Positions 44,302 to 52,896 of a DNA stretch of 64,000 bases are shown piece after piece. Below the pieces are notes generated by a model, which searched no databases, was not told where the DNA came from, and saw nothing but the letters and a program-made list of their open reading frames with translations. Both the position numbers and the translations under genes were made by a program. Source of the DNA: Syntrophomonas sp. DTU018 (GTDB taxonomy: Bacteria; Bacillota; Syntrophomonadia; Syntrophomonadales; Syntrophomonadaceae); assembly GCA_001513155.1 (NCBI GenBank), contig LFSR01000004.1, positions 7,095 to 71,094 on the forward strand, given 5' to 3'. How positions within the stretch are numbered: position 1 is the first letter of the stretch; each line of letters begins with the position of its first letter.

Positions 44302-45480
44302 TTGCGCAGTGTTTATGCTGATCTACATGTTCATATCGGCAGAGCCAGCGGGCGTCCGGTGAAGATTACTGCTTCCCGCAGTCTCACCCTGGCCAATCTG
44401 CTTAATGAAACGGCCTTGCGCAAGGGACTGAATATGGTGGGTATTGTGGATGCAGGCACCACCCCGGTACTGGCTGAGCTGGAAAAGATGGTGGAGCAGG
44501 GCCAGCTGGATATTCACCGGCGGGGCGGCTTTATAACCCGCCAGGGGGTAATGCTTCTGGCCGGCTGTGAAGTGGAATCCCGGGAAGGGGTACATATTAT
44601 TATCTATCTTCCCGACCTGGACAGCCTGCACAAATATCAGAAGTATATGCGTACCCGGGTTAAAAATATGGAACTGTCCACCCAGCGCTGCAAGGCTGGA
44701 ATCAGGGAATTGCTGAATCTATCCCATGTGCTGGGGGGAGTGTTCTGCCCGGCTCATGCTTTTACTCCCCATAAGGGATTTTACGGCATGCTGTCAGCTT
44801 CATTCCAGTCTTACCTGGGGCGGGATGCCAGCCAGATCCGGGTTTTGGAATTAGGCCTCAGTGCCGATACAGATATGGCCGATACTATTAATGAAACCCG
44901 CCATTTTACTTTTCTGTCCAACTCCGATGCCCATTCTGCCGATAATGTAGGGCGGGAGTACAACCTGCTGCGGCTGGCCGAACTCAGTTTTGAGGAGTTC
45001 CGCCAGGCGGTATATGGTCAGGAAGGCCGCCGGGTCATGGCCAATTATGGAATGGACCCTTTAATGGGGAAATATCACCGCAGCTATTGCCCCCAGTGTG
45101 ATTTGATCATGCAGGAAGAACCTCCCGTAGTAATATGCCCGGTGTGCGGCAGTGATAAGCTGGTTATGGGGGTCTATGACCGCATAGTGCAGATTCAGGA
45201 TCATCCGGAACCGGTTCATCCGGTGGGCAGGCCTCCTTATCATTACCGGGTACCTTTAACCAGCCTGCCGGGGGTTGGTCCCAGCACCTACCAGAAACTG
45301 ATCCGGTTTCTGGGCAATGAAATAGAGGTGATCGAAAAGGCCAGCTTTGATGATATTGCCCGGATAGCCGGGGAGAAAGTGGCCGCTCTGGTTATACAGA
45401 TGAGAGCCGGAAGAATACCCATCACTCCGGGAGGGGGAGGTGTCTATGGAAAGATCCAAGCCCATAATAGTGACCAGTGA
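44302..45480 (+). CDS. endonuclease Q-like PHP-domain protein
   Basis: The product is 392 aa, starting at TTG 44302. A PHP domain with ADLHVHIGRASG, GIVDAG and NSDAHSADNVGREYN metal ligands is followed by a zinc finger (CPQCD and CPVCG) and a helix-hairpin-helix-like end (LTSLPGVGPSTYQKLI). This order is that of endonuclease Q, which nicks DNA 5' of deaminated bases. DNA-repair function is inferred from the family. Confidence 0.85.
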   Translation: MRSVYADLHVHIGRASGRPVKITASRSLTLANLLNETALRKGLNMVGIVDAGTTPVLAELEKMVEQGQLDIHRRGGFITRQGVMLLAGCEVESREGVHIIIYLPDLDSLHKYQKYMRTRVKNMELSTQRCKAGIRELLNLSHVLGGVFCPAHAFTPHKGFYGMLSASFQSYLGRDASQIRVLELGLSADTDMADTINETRHFTFLSNSDAHSADNVGREYNLLRLAELSFEEFRQAVYGQEGRRVMANYGMDPLMGKYHRSYCPQCDLIMQEEPPVVICPVCGSDKLVMGVYDRIVQIQDHPEPVHPVGRPPYHYRVPLTSLPGVGPSTYQKLIRFLGNEIEVIEKASFDDIARIAGEKVAALVIQMRAGRIPITPGGGGVYGKIQAHNSDQ

Positions 45481-46147
45481 TGCCTCCGGAGCTCAGCAGG
45501 CTGCCCGGCAGGGATTCCTGGTAATGATTGTTGATGTTATCGATATGTCTACCACCCTGGAGAGTGCGCTGGAAGCTGGTGCTGCAGCGGTGTTGGGCGC
45601 CAGCCCCGATGAAACCCGGGCACCGGTCAAGGTTGATCCTGAAAGAATGGGCCGGTATGCAGCCCAAATAGCCCGCTCTCACCAGACGGATATAATTTTG
45701 ATAAGCGAACCCCGGGTAGGAAGTGACCAGGAACGACGCCAGCGTTGTCAGAAGGTAATCAAGGGCATTGAAGCAGAGGGCGGGATCCTGGCTGCGGTAC
45801 TGCCGAATCTGGGTGCTGAAACTCCCCGGATGTTGGACATGCAAGGGAAAGTGGTAGTAGCGGTAACCGATACCGGAGGAGTAGCATATGATGCAGCCTT
45901 TCAGGAAAGTCCCCGGGTGATTACGGGCACAGTAGCCAGAACTTACCGGCATCGCGGTCTGGAGCCTGCCCTGCGGGCAGTTGCTCGGGCCCGTCAGGAA
46001 TGGGGCGATTGTAATGGTCTGGCTGTAGTAGCCGCCAGCCGAAATTCCATGGAAGATGTCCTGGCCGCCCAGTTTATTGCCAACCTGATGCTTAAGCAAG
46101 ATGATAGGGGGATCAGTAATGAAACCGATTATGGTAATAGGCCATAA
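45446..46147 (+). CDS. ComB-like (phosphosulfolactate phosphatase-related) protein
   Basis: The product is 233 aa from ATG 45446, with GGGGGAGG 5 nt upstream inside the EndoQ gene. IVDVIDMSTTLESALEAGAAAVLG resembles the N-terminal motif of 2-phosphosulfolactate phosphatase (ComB), where an Asp-rich loop binds Mg2+. The rest is divergent, with VVVAVTDTGGVAYDAAF and LAVVAASRNSMED in place of the family end. I would not claim coenzyme M or sulfolactate metabolism from this alone. Confidence 0.5.
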   Translation: MERSKPIIVTSDASGAQQAARQGFLVMIVDVIDMSTTLESALEAGAAAVLGASPDETRAPVKVDPERMGRYAAQIARSHQTDIILISEPRVGSDQERRQRCQKVIKGIEAEGGILAAVLPNLGAETPRMLDMQGKVVVAVTDTGGVAYDAAFQESPRVITGTVARTYRHRGLEPALRAVARARQEWGDCNGLAVVAASRNSMEDVLAAQFIANLMLKQDDRGISNETDYGNRP

Positions 46148-47471
46148 AAATCCTGACGTAGATTCAGTGGCAGCAGCTATCAGTTATAAAATTTACAAGC
46201 AAACCACTGATCAGGGATTATATATAGCCGCTGCAGCCGGGGAGATAAATGAGGAAACCAGCTTTATTTTGGATTACCTGGATTTTGAACCTCCCGCTCT
46301 GGTAAGAAATGTCCGTAACACAGTGGAGGATCTTCTGGATGATCATGATACTATTACGGTGGGCACCGACATGACCCTGGCTGAGCTGGGCAATCTGATG
46401 CGCAGCAATGATCTGAAAACCGTGCCGGTTCTGGACCCTAAAGGACGCCTGCTGGGATTAATTACCATCGGTGATCTGGCTATGATATTTATGGACAACC
46501 TGGCAATCACCCGGGATGTATCCCGGGCACCGGAAATACTGCGGGAATTGTTAAGCCGCAGAGTCACCGAGGTGATGATTACCCGGGATCTGGTATTATT
46601 TGAAAAAGACGAATTGGTTGAAGAAGCCCGCAAGCAGATGTTAGCCACCCGTTACCGCAATTATCCCGTGGTGGATGAAAGCAATGTCTTCCTGGGCTTT
46701 ATCTCCCGCCACAACCTGCTGGAAATGAAGCGCAAGCAGCTGATACTGGTGGATCATAACGAGCGCAAACAGGCGGTAGACGGAGTTGAGGAAGCGGAAA
46801 TATTAGAAATCGTAGACCATCACCGGGTAGGAGATCTGCAGACCATATCTCCCATTTATTTTCACAATGAACCGGTGGGCTCTACCTGTACTTTGATAGC
46901 GGAGAAATTCTTGACGGACCATATGGCTCTGGGGGCAAGCCTGGCCGGCTTGCTTCTTTCCGGAATCATAAGTGATACCATGATCTTTAAGTCTCCTACC
47001 ACTACCGCCAAAGATCGCAACATAGCCCAACAGCTCCAGGAAATTGCCGGCTTAGATCCCCTGGATTGGGGCAAGCAAATCTTCAGCCATGCCATTAATA
47101 CGGAAAACCAAAGTGATGAAGAGCTGATTACTTCCGACTTGAAAGAATACAACAGTGGTTCCCTGGTATTTGCTATCTCCCAGCTGGAGACCATTGATGC
47201 CAAAAGAATGGCCTCTCGCCGGGGCGATCTTCTGAAAAGCCTGGAAGAATTAGCCCAGCGCCGGGGTTACGCCTTTGTTTGCCTGATGGTTACTGACATT
47301 TTGGAAGAAGCTACCGAGCTGCTCATCGCCGGGGAAAAGAGCCATTTGGTGAAGTCGGCTTTTGGCCCCCAGGAGGAAGGGGGAGGAATCTTCCTCAAAG
47401 GGGTTTTGTCCCGTAAAAAACAGGTTGTGCCGGTCCTCTATGAGGCACTGACCCGGCAAAACTTTATGTAG
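46119..47471 (+). CDS. ppaC: family II manganese-dependent inorganic pyrophosphatase with CBS domains
   Basis: The product is 450 aa. ATG 46119 has GGGGGAT 6 nt upstream. A DHH domain, with GHKNPDVDSVAAA at the N-terminus and EIVDHHRVGDL near residue 235, is split by two CBS domains (about 70-185, with MTLAELGNLMRSNDLKTVPV and RKQMLATRYRNYPVVD). A DHHA2 domain follows. CBS pyrophosphatases are regulated by adenine nucleotides. I see no DRTGG domain between the CBS pair. The gene overlaps the previous one by 29 nt. Confidence 0.88.
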   Translation: MKPIMVIGHKNPDVDSVAAAISYKIYKQTTDQGLYIAAAAGEINEETSFILDYLDFEPPALVRNVRNTVEDLLDDHDTITVGTDMTLAELGNLMRSNDLKTVPVLDPKGRLLGLITIGDLAMIFMDNLAITRDVSRAPEILRELLSRRVTEVMITRDLVLFEKDELVEEARKQMLATRYRNYPVVDESNVFLGFISRHNLLEMKRKQLILVDHNERKQAVDGVEEAEILEIVDHHRVGDLQTISPIYFHNEPVGSTCTLIAEKFLTDHMALGASLAGLLLSGIISDTMIFKSPTTTAKDRNIAQQLQEIAGLDPLDWGKQIFSHAINTENQSDEELITSDLKEYNSGSLVFAISQLETIDAKRMASRRGDLLKSLEELAQRRGYAFVCLMVTDILEEATELLIAGEKSHLVKSAFGPQEEGGGIFLKGVLSRKKQVVPVLYEALTRQNFM

Positions 47472-47529
47472 TCCAGCAGCAATGATCTGCGTATCGTCGC
47501 TGTGAGGAGGACGCGGGGACACAAAACTT

Positions 47530-47747
47530 GCTTCCAGGAGTATTAGCCGGCTCGCTCCGGTACTCCTCGCCTGCAACACAACGGCAAACTTTAAGTGCGA
47601 AGGGGACCGCTCCTAATTCGGCATCCATGCACTCAGTACTCGCTGCTCGAAACGTCCTGTTTCTCGCTCCCCTTCGCAGCCCTCAGTTTCGCCGTGAGTT
47701 GCAACGGCTCGTCGTAAGTCCCTCGCCTGGCTAATACTCCTGCAAGC
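47530..47747. repeat. 208-bp foldback element with 19-bp inverted ends
   Basis: Ends are CAGGAGTATTAGCC (47535-47548) and GGCTAATACTCCTG (47729-47742), a perfect 14-bp inverted repeat, extended to 18 of 19 matches over 47530-47548 and 47729-47747. Inner matches continue the fold: TGCAAC (47572-47577) with GTTGCA (47698-47703), and TGCGAAGGGGA (47596-47606) with its complement (47668-47678). It shares a core with the 10.6-kb element. The 505-nt gap 47472-47976 holds this, the hairpin at 47824-47849 and the spoIIM promoter region; I see no protein gene. Confidence 0.85.
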
Positions 47748-47823
47748 TTACACTACCGGCGATCCGTTAGCGTTGATTGGCATAGCGTCACATGACTGGA
47801 CTTCTAGTTTGGACACAGCATCA

Positions 47824-47849
47824 AAACCCGGGCTTTTCGGCCCGGGTTT
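47824..47849 (+). terminator. GC-rich hairpin upstream of spoIIM
   Basis: AAACCCGGGC (47824-47833), TTTTCG loop, GCCCGGGTTT (47840-47849), followed by A. A strong 10-bp stem without a clear U-run; could terminate in either direction. Confidence 0.6.
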
Positions 47850-47856
47850 ACTGCTG

Positions 47857-47885
47857 TCATAAACAGGTAATTGCCACCATATTAT
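47857..47885 (+). promoter_or_regulatory. possible sigma-E promoter of spoIIM
   Basis: TCATAAA (47857-47863), 14 nt, then CATATTAT (47878-47885) resembles the sigma-E pattern with CATAnnnT at -10. spoIIM is a sigma-E gene in Bacillus subtilis. Predicted start is near 47893, 84 nt before the coding region. Confidence 0.4.
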
Positions 47886-47976
47886 TTCATGAGGAGATGA
47901 CCAGTCAGCAGTGTGTACTTAGCCGGGGCACCCTCTTTTCTACCATGCCTAAAACCATCCATCAAGGAGACTGGAA

Positions 47977-48582
47977 ATGAGTTTAGCACAGCGGCTGAAA
48001 CAGCACATACGAAACAACCGGTGGCAGTATATAGTGATCGGCCTGGTGTTTCTGGTCGGCCTGGTTATGGGCGGGCAAAAGGTGGAAGGTTTGGAAGGCG
48101 GTGTGCGCGACTATTTACGGGAGTTGATTGACACCTACCTGCAGGAAGGTCAGAAAGCTCCCATCTATGGTCCGGGCATACTGCTGGCGGCGCTGGCTAC
48201 CCAGGCTAAAACCGTAGTGGCCATCTGGTTTTTAGGGCTCACCGTGATCGGAGTACCGCTGATACTGGCAGTAGTGTTTTTGCGGGGTTATGCCCTGGGT
48301 TTTACGGTAGGATTTCTTGTTCAGCAAAAAGGCGGGGCGGGTGTAATCATGAGCATTTTGTCCATCCTGCCGCAAAATCTGGTGTATATACCGTTGCTAA
48401 TTATCTGGGCAGTTATTGCCGTAAATTTCTCTTTCTATCTGATAGGACGACATCCCGGAGCAGCTCTGGGTAAAACTCTGATAAATTACAGCCTGCTGCT
48501 GGCTGTTTTCCTGGTGCTGTTTACAGCAGGAGCCTTTATTGAGGCTTACCTGTCGCCATGGTTTTTAAGTCTCATACTGTAA
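47977..48582 (+). CDS. spoIIM: stage II sporulation protein M
   Basis: The product is 201 aa with about five membrane helices. GLVFLVGLVMGGQKVEGL near the N-terminus and FLRGYALGFTVGFLVQQKG with MSILSILPQNLVYIPLLI are SpoIIM hallmarks. It acts with SpoIID and SpoIIP in peptidoglycan degradation during engulfment. AAGGAGA precedes ATG 47977. spoIIM upstream of xerD is the usual Firmicute order. Confidence 0.93.
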   Translation: MSLAQRLKQHIRNNRWQYIVIGLVFLVGLVMGGQKVEGLEGGVRDYLRELIDTYLQEGQKAPIYGPGILLAALATQAKTVVAIWFLGLTVIGVPLILAVVFLRGYALGFTVGFLVQQKGGAGVIMSILSILPQNLVYIPLLIIWAVIAVNFSFYLIGRHPGAALGKTLINYSLLLAVFLVLFTAGAFIEAYLSPWFLSLIL

Positions 48583-48596
48583 ATGGGGGTGATGGC

Positions 48597-48863
48597 TTGA
48601 TAATCATCATAAGCCAGTGGAAACAAAAGCTGCTGCGCCTGTTGATGGCGGTTCTGCTCATATTGGCCTTTATGGCGGCTGTGCCGGTAGTAACCGGCCA
48701 GATGTACCAGCTTATCCCTGCAGTAGGAGGCTGGTTCGATGAGGAACATCCTACCGGCAATCCCCTGCGGGTGGAAAATGATACCCAGTCATCCAAGTAC
48801 CAGCAGATTATGGACCAGTTCGTAATCAAGCTTCAGGAATTTTATTACGAGGAACAGGAATAG
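48597..48863 (+). CDS. small single-pass membrane protein, possibly YqzK-like
   Basis: The product is 88 aa from TTG 48597, with GGGGGT 6 nt upstream. One hydrophobic helix (about 13-32, LLMAVLLILAFMAAVPVV) precedes a short acidic tail. In Bacillus subtilis yqzK (DUF4227) occupies this place between spoIIM and xerD. Sequence similarity is not obvious to me, so the match is positional. Function unknown. Confidence 0.55.
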   Translation: MIIIISQWKQKLLRLLMAVLLILAFMAAVPVVTGQMYQLIPAVGGWFDEEHPTGNPLRVENDTQSSKYQQIMDQFVIKLQEFYYEEQE

Positions 48864-48921
48864 CAGGAATCGGGGGAAGGATGTCAAAACTGTCCAGTAA
48901 AAAGGCATCAGGGGTATATAC

Positions 48922-49812
48922 ATGCTGGCCTACATAGAAAAATTTCTGGAGTATATAAAGTACGAAAAAGGTCTGTCTGCCAACACCATTGCTGCCTATA
49001 AACGTGACCTGCTGTTTTTTCATGAATTCATGCTCAGCCAGCAGGGTTCCACCCATCCCGATAATATTACCAGACAGGATATAAGGAGGTTTCTCACTCA
49101 TCAACTGGATGAGGGCATTTCCCATCCTACCGTGGCCCGGCGTCTTTCCAGCCTTAAGACTTATTACAAATTTCTGGTTTTGGAGGGACACTGCCAGAAC
49201 AATCCCACGGTAGATTTGGAAACCCCTAAAATAAAAAGGAAACTGCCTGATGTATTGACTATCGAGGAAATTGACCTGCTGATGAATCAGCCCCAGGTTG
49301 CCAAAGTGTTGGGACTGCGGGACCGGGCTATGCTGGAACTTATGTACGGCACCGGGGTCAGAGTATCAGAACTGCTGTCACTGCAGATAGAGGATCTTAA
49401 TTTTCTGGCCGGCTTCCTGCGCTGTTTTGGAAAAGGCCGCAAGGAGCGCATTATTCCCGTCAATCAAACCTCCATAGAATGGACTCAGCGCTATTTAGCC
49501 CGCAGCCGACCTTACCTGGTAAAGAACCCTGGGGAAAGAACCCTGTTTGTGAATGCCCACGGCCGGCCTATGACCAGGCAGGGTTTTTTTAAGATTTTGC
49601 AGACTTATGCTGCCCAGGCGGAAATCACCAAGGAAGTTACTCCCCATACCCTCAGGCATTCTTTTGCTACTCATCTTCTGGAAAATGGGGCCGATTTGCG
49701 TTCTGTTCAAGAAATGCTGGGGCATGCTGACATATCCACCACCCAGATATATACTCACCTAACCAGATCTCGCCTGCGTGAGGTGTACAAGCTTTACCAC
49801 CCCAGGGCATAA
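48922..49812 (+). CDS. xerD: site-specific tyrosine recombinase XerD
   Basis: The product is 296 aa. An N-terminal SAM-like domain (LEYIKYEKGLSANTIAAYKRD) is followed by the catalytic domain: Arg in GTGVRVSELL, Lys in CFGKGRKERIIP, His-x2-Arg in HTLRHSFATHLLENGADL, His in LGHADISTT and the nucleophile in QIYTH. It resolves chromosome dimers at dif with XerC or alone. Its location after spoIIM is typical, so it is the housekeeping enzyme and not a phage integrase. Confidence 0.95.
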   Translation: MLAYIEKFLEYIKYEKGLSANTIAAYKRDLLFFHEFMLSQQGSTHPDNITRQDIRRFLTHQLDEGISHPTVARRLSSLKTYYKFLVLEGHCQNNPTVDLETPKIKRKLPDVLTIEEIDLLMNQPQVAKVLGLRDRAMLELMYGTGVRVSELLSLQIEDLNFLAGFLRCFGKGRKERIIPVNQTSIEWTQRYLARSRPYLVKNPGERTLFVNAHGRPMTRQGFFKILQTYAAQAEITKEVTPHTLRHSFATHLLENGADLRSVQEMLGHADISTTQIYTHLTRSRLREVYKLYHPRA

Positions 49813-49855
49813 TAGGAGAGGATAGGAATGGAAATTTATATACAGGAGGTAGTTT

Positions 49856-51022
49856 ATGAGTCGCCGTGTGATTCTTATTGTATTGGACAGTGTAGGCGTA
49901 GGAGAAACACCAGACAGTCACCTTTTCTGTGACCAGGGATGCAATACCCTTAAACATACCGCTGAGGCAGTGGGCGGGCTGAATGTACCCAGTTTGCAGA
50001 AGTTGGGGCTGGGAAACATTGCAGGTATTTCTGGAGTACCGCCTGCTTCTGAACCTAAGGCTGCCTATGGAAAGATGCAGGAAAAATCAGCTGGAAAGGA
50101 TACCACTACCGGGCACTGGGAAATAATGGGATTGGTAATGGAACGGCCATTTCCCACCTATCCCCAGGGCTTCCCCCGGGAACTGATAGAAGAGTTTGAG
50201 CGGAGAATAGGCCGCAAGACCCTGGGCAATAAACCAGCCTCGGGAACGGTAATTATAGAAGAGCTGGGCAGGGAGCATATGGAAACCGGTTATCCCATTG
50301 TTTACACTTCGGCAGACAGTGTTTTTCAGATTGCTGCCCATGAAGAAGTTATTCCTCTGGAACAGCTGTACCAGATGTGCAAGACAGCCCGGGAACTGCT
50401 GACAGGTGAACATGCCGTCGGCCGGGTAATTGCCCGCCCTTTTATCGGGGAACCGGGCAGTTTCAAGCGTACTGCCAATCGTCATGATTACTCCCTGGAA
50501 CCTCCTGATAATATACTGGATCACCTGGTTGCCCATGGCTTTGAGGTAATCGGCGTTGGCAAAATTGCCGATATTTTTGCCGGAAAAGGCATTACCCAAA
50601 CTCTGCCCACCACTGGCAACCAGGATGGAGTGGACAAGCTACTGGCGGTTTTGGATCAGGATTTCACAGGTCTGGTATTTGCCAATTTGGTGGACTTTGA
50701 TATGCTGTACGGGCATCGCAATGACCCCCAGGGCTATGCCCGGGCTTTGGAAGAATTCGATGCTCGCCTGCCGGAGATTCTGAGCAAGCTGAGGGAAGAA
50801 GATTTGTTGATTATTACTGCCGACCATGGCTGCGACCCCTGTCACCCGGGGACCGACCATACCAGGGAATATGTGCCCTTGCTAGTCTATGGGGCGGTAA
50901 TTAAACCAGTGGATCTGGGTGTTCGCAGTACCTTTGCTGATGTAGGTCAGTCAGTGGCTGATTACCTGGGAGTACCGGCTTCCCATTTGGCCGGAAAGAG
51001 TTTTCTGCCGGAAACGAGGTGA
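49856..51022 (+). CDS. deoB: phosphopentomutase
   Basis: The product is 388 aa, an alkaline phosphatase-superfamily enzyme. [16 protein letters not shown] at the N-terminus holds a metal-binding Asp, the catalytic Thr is in [13 protein letters not shown], and [20 protein letters not shown] completes the metal site. It isomerises ribose-1-P and deoxyribose-1-P to the 5-phosphates. AGGAGG precedes ATG 49856. With the next gene it salvages nucleosides. Confidence 0.95.
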   Translation: MSRRVILIVLDSVGVGETPDSHLFCDQGCNTLKHTAEAVGGLNVPSLQKLGLGNIAGISGVPPASEPKAAYGKMQEKSAGKDTTTGHWEIMGLVMERPFPTYPQGFPRELIEEFERRIGRKTLGNKPASGTVIIEELGREHMETGYPIVYTSADSVFQIAAHEEVIPLEQLYQMCKTARELLTGEHAVGRVIARPFIGEPGSFKRTANRHDYSLEPPDNILDHLVAHGFEVIGVGKIADIFAGKGITQTLPTTGNQDGVDKLLAVLDQDFTGLVFANLVDFDMLYGHRNDPQGYARALEEFDARLPEILSKLREEDLLIITADHGCDPCHPGTDHTREYVPLLVYGAVIKPVDLGVRSTFADVGQSVADYLGVPASHLAGKSFLPETR

Positions 51023-51028
51023 TGATGG

Positions 51029-52333
51029 GTGCACTTTCAGGATTTAATTGAAAAAAAGCGCGATGGAGGCACGTTAACCCCTGAGGAAATTGAGGTTTTG
51101 GTACAGGGAATAGTTTCGGGCCAAGTACCTGATTATCAGATTTCCGCCTGGGCCATGGCCGTGTATTTTCAGGGTATGAGCAAAGAAGAGACCCTGAACC
51201 TGACCATAGCTATGAGCAAATCTGGGGATATCATGGATTTGTCGGGAATACAGGGTATTCCCGTGGATAAACACAGTACTGGCGGGGTGGGAGATAAAAC
51301 CACTCTGGTAGCCATACCCTTGGCAGCGGCGGCTGGTGTTCCGGTAGCGAAAATGTCCGGGCGGGGTCTGGGCCACACCGGAGGTACCATTGACAAGCTG
51401 GAATCCATACCCGGTTTTCAGGTGGAGAAAACCCTGCCGGAGGTTATCCAGCAGGTTAACCGGGTTAAGGCAGCCATAATATCCCAGATGGGGAACCTGG
51501 TGCCGGCAGATAAAAAACTCTATGCCATCCGTGATGTAACGGCAACAGTGGACAGTATTCCCTTAATCGCCTCCAGCGTAATGAGTAAAAAATTGGCTTC
51601 CGGCGCCCAGGGGATTGTGCTGGATGTCAAGGTAGGCCGGGGAGCTTTTATGAAAAGCCTGGACCAAGCCCGGGAACTGGCCCAAACCATGGTAGCTATC
51701 GGCCAGGGAGCAGGCCGTAAAGTGGTGGCAGTATTGAGCGACATGAATCAGCCTCTGGGGCGGACGATCGGAAACGCCCTGGAAGTGAGGGAAGCCATAG
51801 ATACTCTCCAGGGCAAAGGACCGAAGGACTTGGAGGAACTGTCGGTGCTGCTGGCAGCCCATATGGTTCATATCGGCGGACTGGTTGGCACTCTGGAGGA
51901 AGCCCTGCTGAAAGTTAAAAAACTGCTGCAATCGGGAGCAGGTTTCCAGGCCTTCCAGAGGATGGTTGAAGCTCAGGGTGGGCACCTGGACTATGCCCGG
52001 CCCCATTACGGACTGCCCCGGGCAGCAGAAATTGCCGATGTTATCATTCCCCACGAGGGATATATCAGTGCCATAGACGCCCTGGCCGTGGGAAGAATCG
52101 TTATGCGGCTGGGAGCCGGCCGGGAACGGCTGGAAGACCAAATATTGCCAGAAGTAGGAGTGGAACTGCACAAGAAAGTGGGGGACAAAGTAGAGCGCAA
52201 CGATGTAGTAGCTACCATTTACGCCAGAAACAAAAACCAGTTGGACCAGGCTGCTGCCGAAATCAGGCAAGCTTTTACCCTGACCGAGACTCCGCCCCAG
52301 CCGGTGCCGTTGATTTTTGATACTATAACTTAA
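51029..52333 (+). CDS. pdp: pyrimidine-nucleoside phosphorylase
   Basis: The product is 434 aa, starting at GTG 51029. The thymidine/pyrimidine phosphorylase signature SGRGLGHTGGTIDKLE is present (about 112-127), with VDKHSTGGVGDKT, the phosphate site, before it. It releases ribose-1-P or deoxyribose-1-P from uridine, thymidine or deoxyuridine, which DeoB then converts. The 2-6 kb importer could supply the nucleosides. Confidence 0.95.
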   Translation: MHFQDLIEKKRDGGTLTPEEIEVLVQGIVSGQVPDYQISAWAMAVYFQGMSKEETLNLTIAMSKSGDIMDLSGIQGIPVDKHSTGGVGDKTTLVAIPLAAAAGVPVAKMSGRGLGHTGGTIDKLESIPGFQVEKTLPEVIQQVNRVKAAIISQMGNLVPADKKLYAIRDVTATVDSIPLIASSVMSKKLASGAQGIVLDVKVGRGAFMKSLDQARELAQTMVAIGQGAGRKVVAVLSDMNQPLGRTIGNALEVREAIDTLQGKGPKDLEELSVLLAAHMVHIGGLVGTLEEALLKVKKLLQSGAGFQAFQRMVEAQGGHLDYARPHYGLPRAAEIADVIIPHEGYISAIDALAVGRIVMRLGAGRERLEDQILPEVGVELHKKVGDKVERNDVVATIYARNKNQLDQAAAEIRQAFTLTETPPQPVPLIFDTIT

Positions 52334-52379
52334 TGGCTATTATAAGTTATTGATTATGATGTTTATTGCATTAAAATAT

Positions 52380-52409
52380 TTTACTTAACTGCAATCCGGG
52401 TGTTATATT
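52380..52409 (+). promoter_or_regulatory. promoter before the ferredoxin-AOR genes
   Basis: TTTACT (52380-52385), 18 nt, then TATATT (52404-52409) preceded by TGT, an extended -10. The leader after it holds GAGGCCTG-CTATT-CAGGCCTC (52428-52448), a hairpin just upstream of the AGGAGGAG ribosome site. Confidence 0.5.
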
Positions 52410-52473
52410 CAAGGCAAAGAGAGATGTGAGGCCTGCTATTCAGGCCTCCTTTCCGGCACCAGGAGGAGCATGG

Positions 52474-52896
52474 ATGGCATACTCCATTAATGATAAGTGT
52501 AACGGATGCAGTGCTTGCAAATTACTATGTCCAGTGGATGCCATCAGCGGGGAGCGCAAGGAAGCTCACCATATTAATCCGTTGCGCTGTGTCAACTGCG
52601 GGGTTTGCGGCCGAGTATGTGCCCAGGGAGCGGTGCTGGATGACCAAGGCCAGCCGGCTGTCCGGATTCCCCGCAAACAATGGCCGTTACCTGTCATTGA
52701 TGCCCACCTCTGTTCAGCTTGTTCCATGTGTGTTGATATCTGCGGCAAGCAAGCCCTGGCCATTTCCACACCTGCTTATAAAGGAGACCTGCGGGTATAT
52801 GCTGTCCTTTCCAACCCCAAGAATTGCGTGGGCTGCAGCTTATGTGCCCAAATATGCCCGCTGGGAGCTGTCACCATGGAGGTGCAGTTATCATGA
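52474..52896 (+). CDS. four-cluster [4Fe-4S] ferredoxin-type protein
   Basis: The product is 140 aa from ATG 52474, with AGGAGGAG 5 nt upstream. Four cysteine motifs are present: CNGCSACKLLC, CVNCGVCGRVC, CSACSMCVDIC and CVGCSLCAQIC, each with a following Cys-Pro or Cys-like ligand, enough for up to four [4Fe-4S] clusters. Its stop overlaps the AOR start by 4 nt, so it is probably the electron carrier or subunit of that enzyme. Confidence 0.88.
   Translation: MAYSINDKCNGCSACKLLCPVDAISGERKEAHHINPLRCVNCGVCGRVCAQGAVLDDQGQPAVRIPRKQWPLPVIDAHLCSACSMCVDICGKQALAISTPAYKGDLRVYAVLSNPKNCVGCSLCAQICPLGAVTMEVQLS

Noticed and set aside
47528-47734. 68-residue open frame in the foldback element
   Set aside because: It lies entirely in the inverted-repeat element and has no ribosome site or family match.
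52334-52473. Molybdenum/tungsten cofactor riboswitch before the AOR genes
   Set aside because: The leader is too short and lacks the multi-stem layout; only one simple hairpin is visible.
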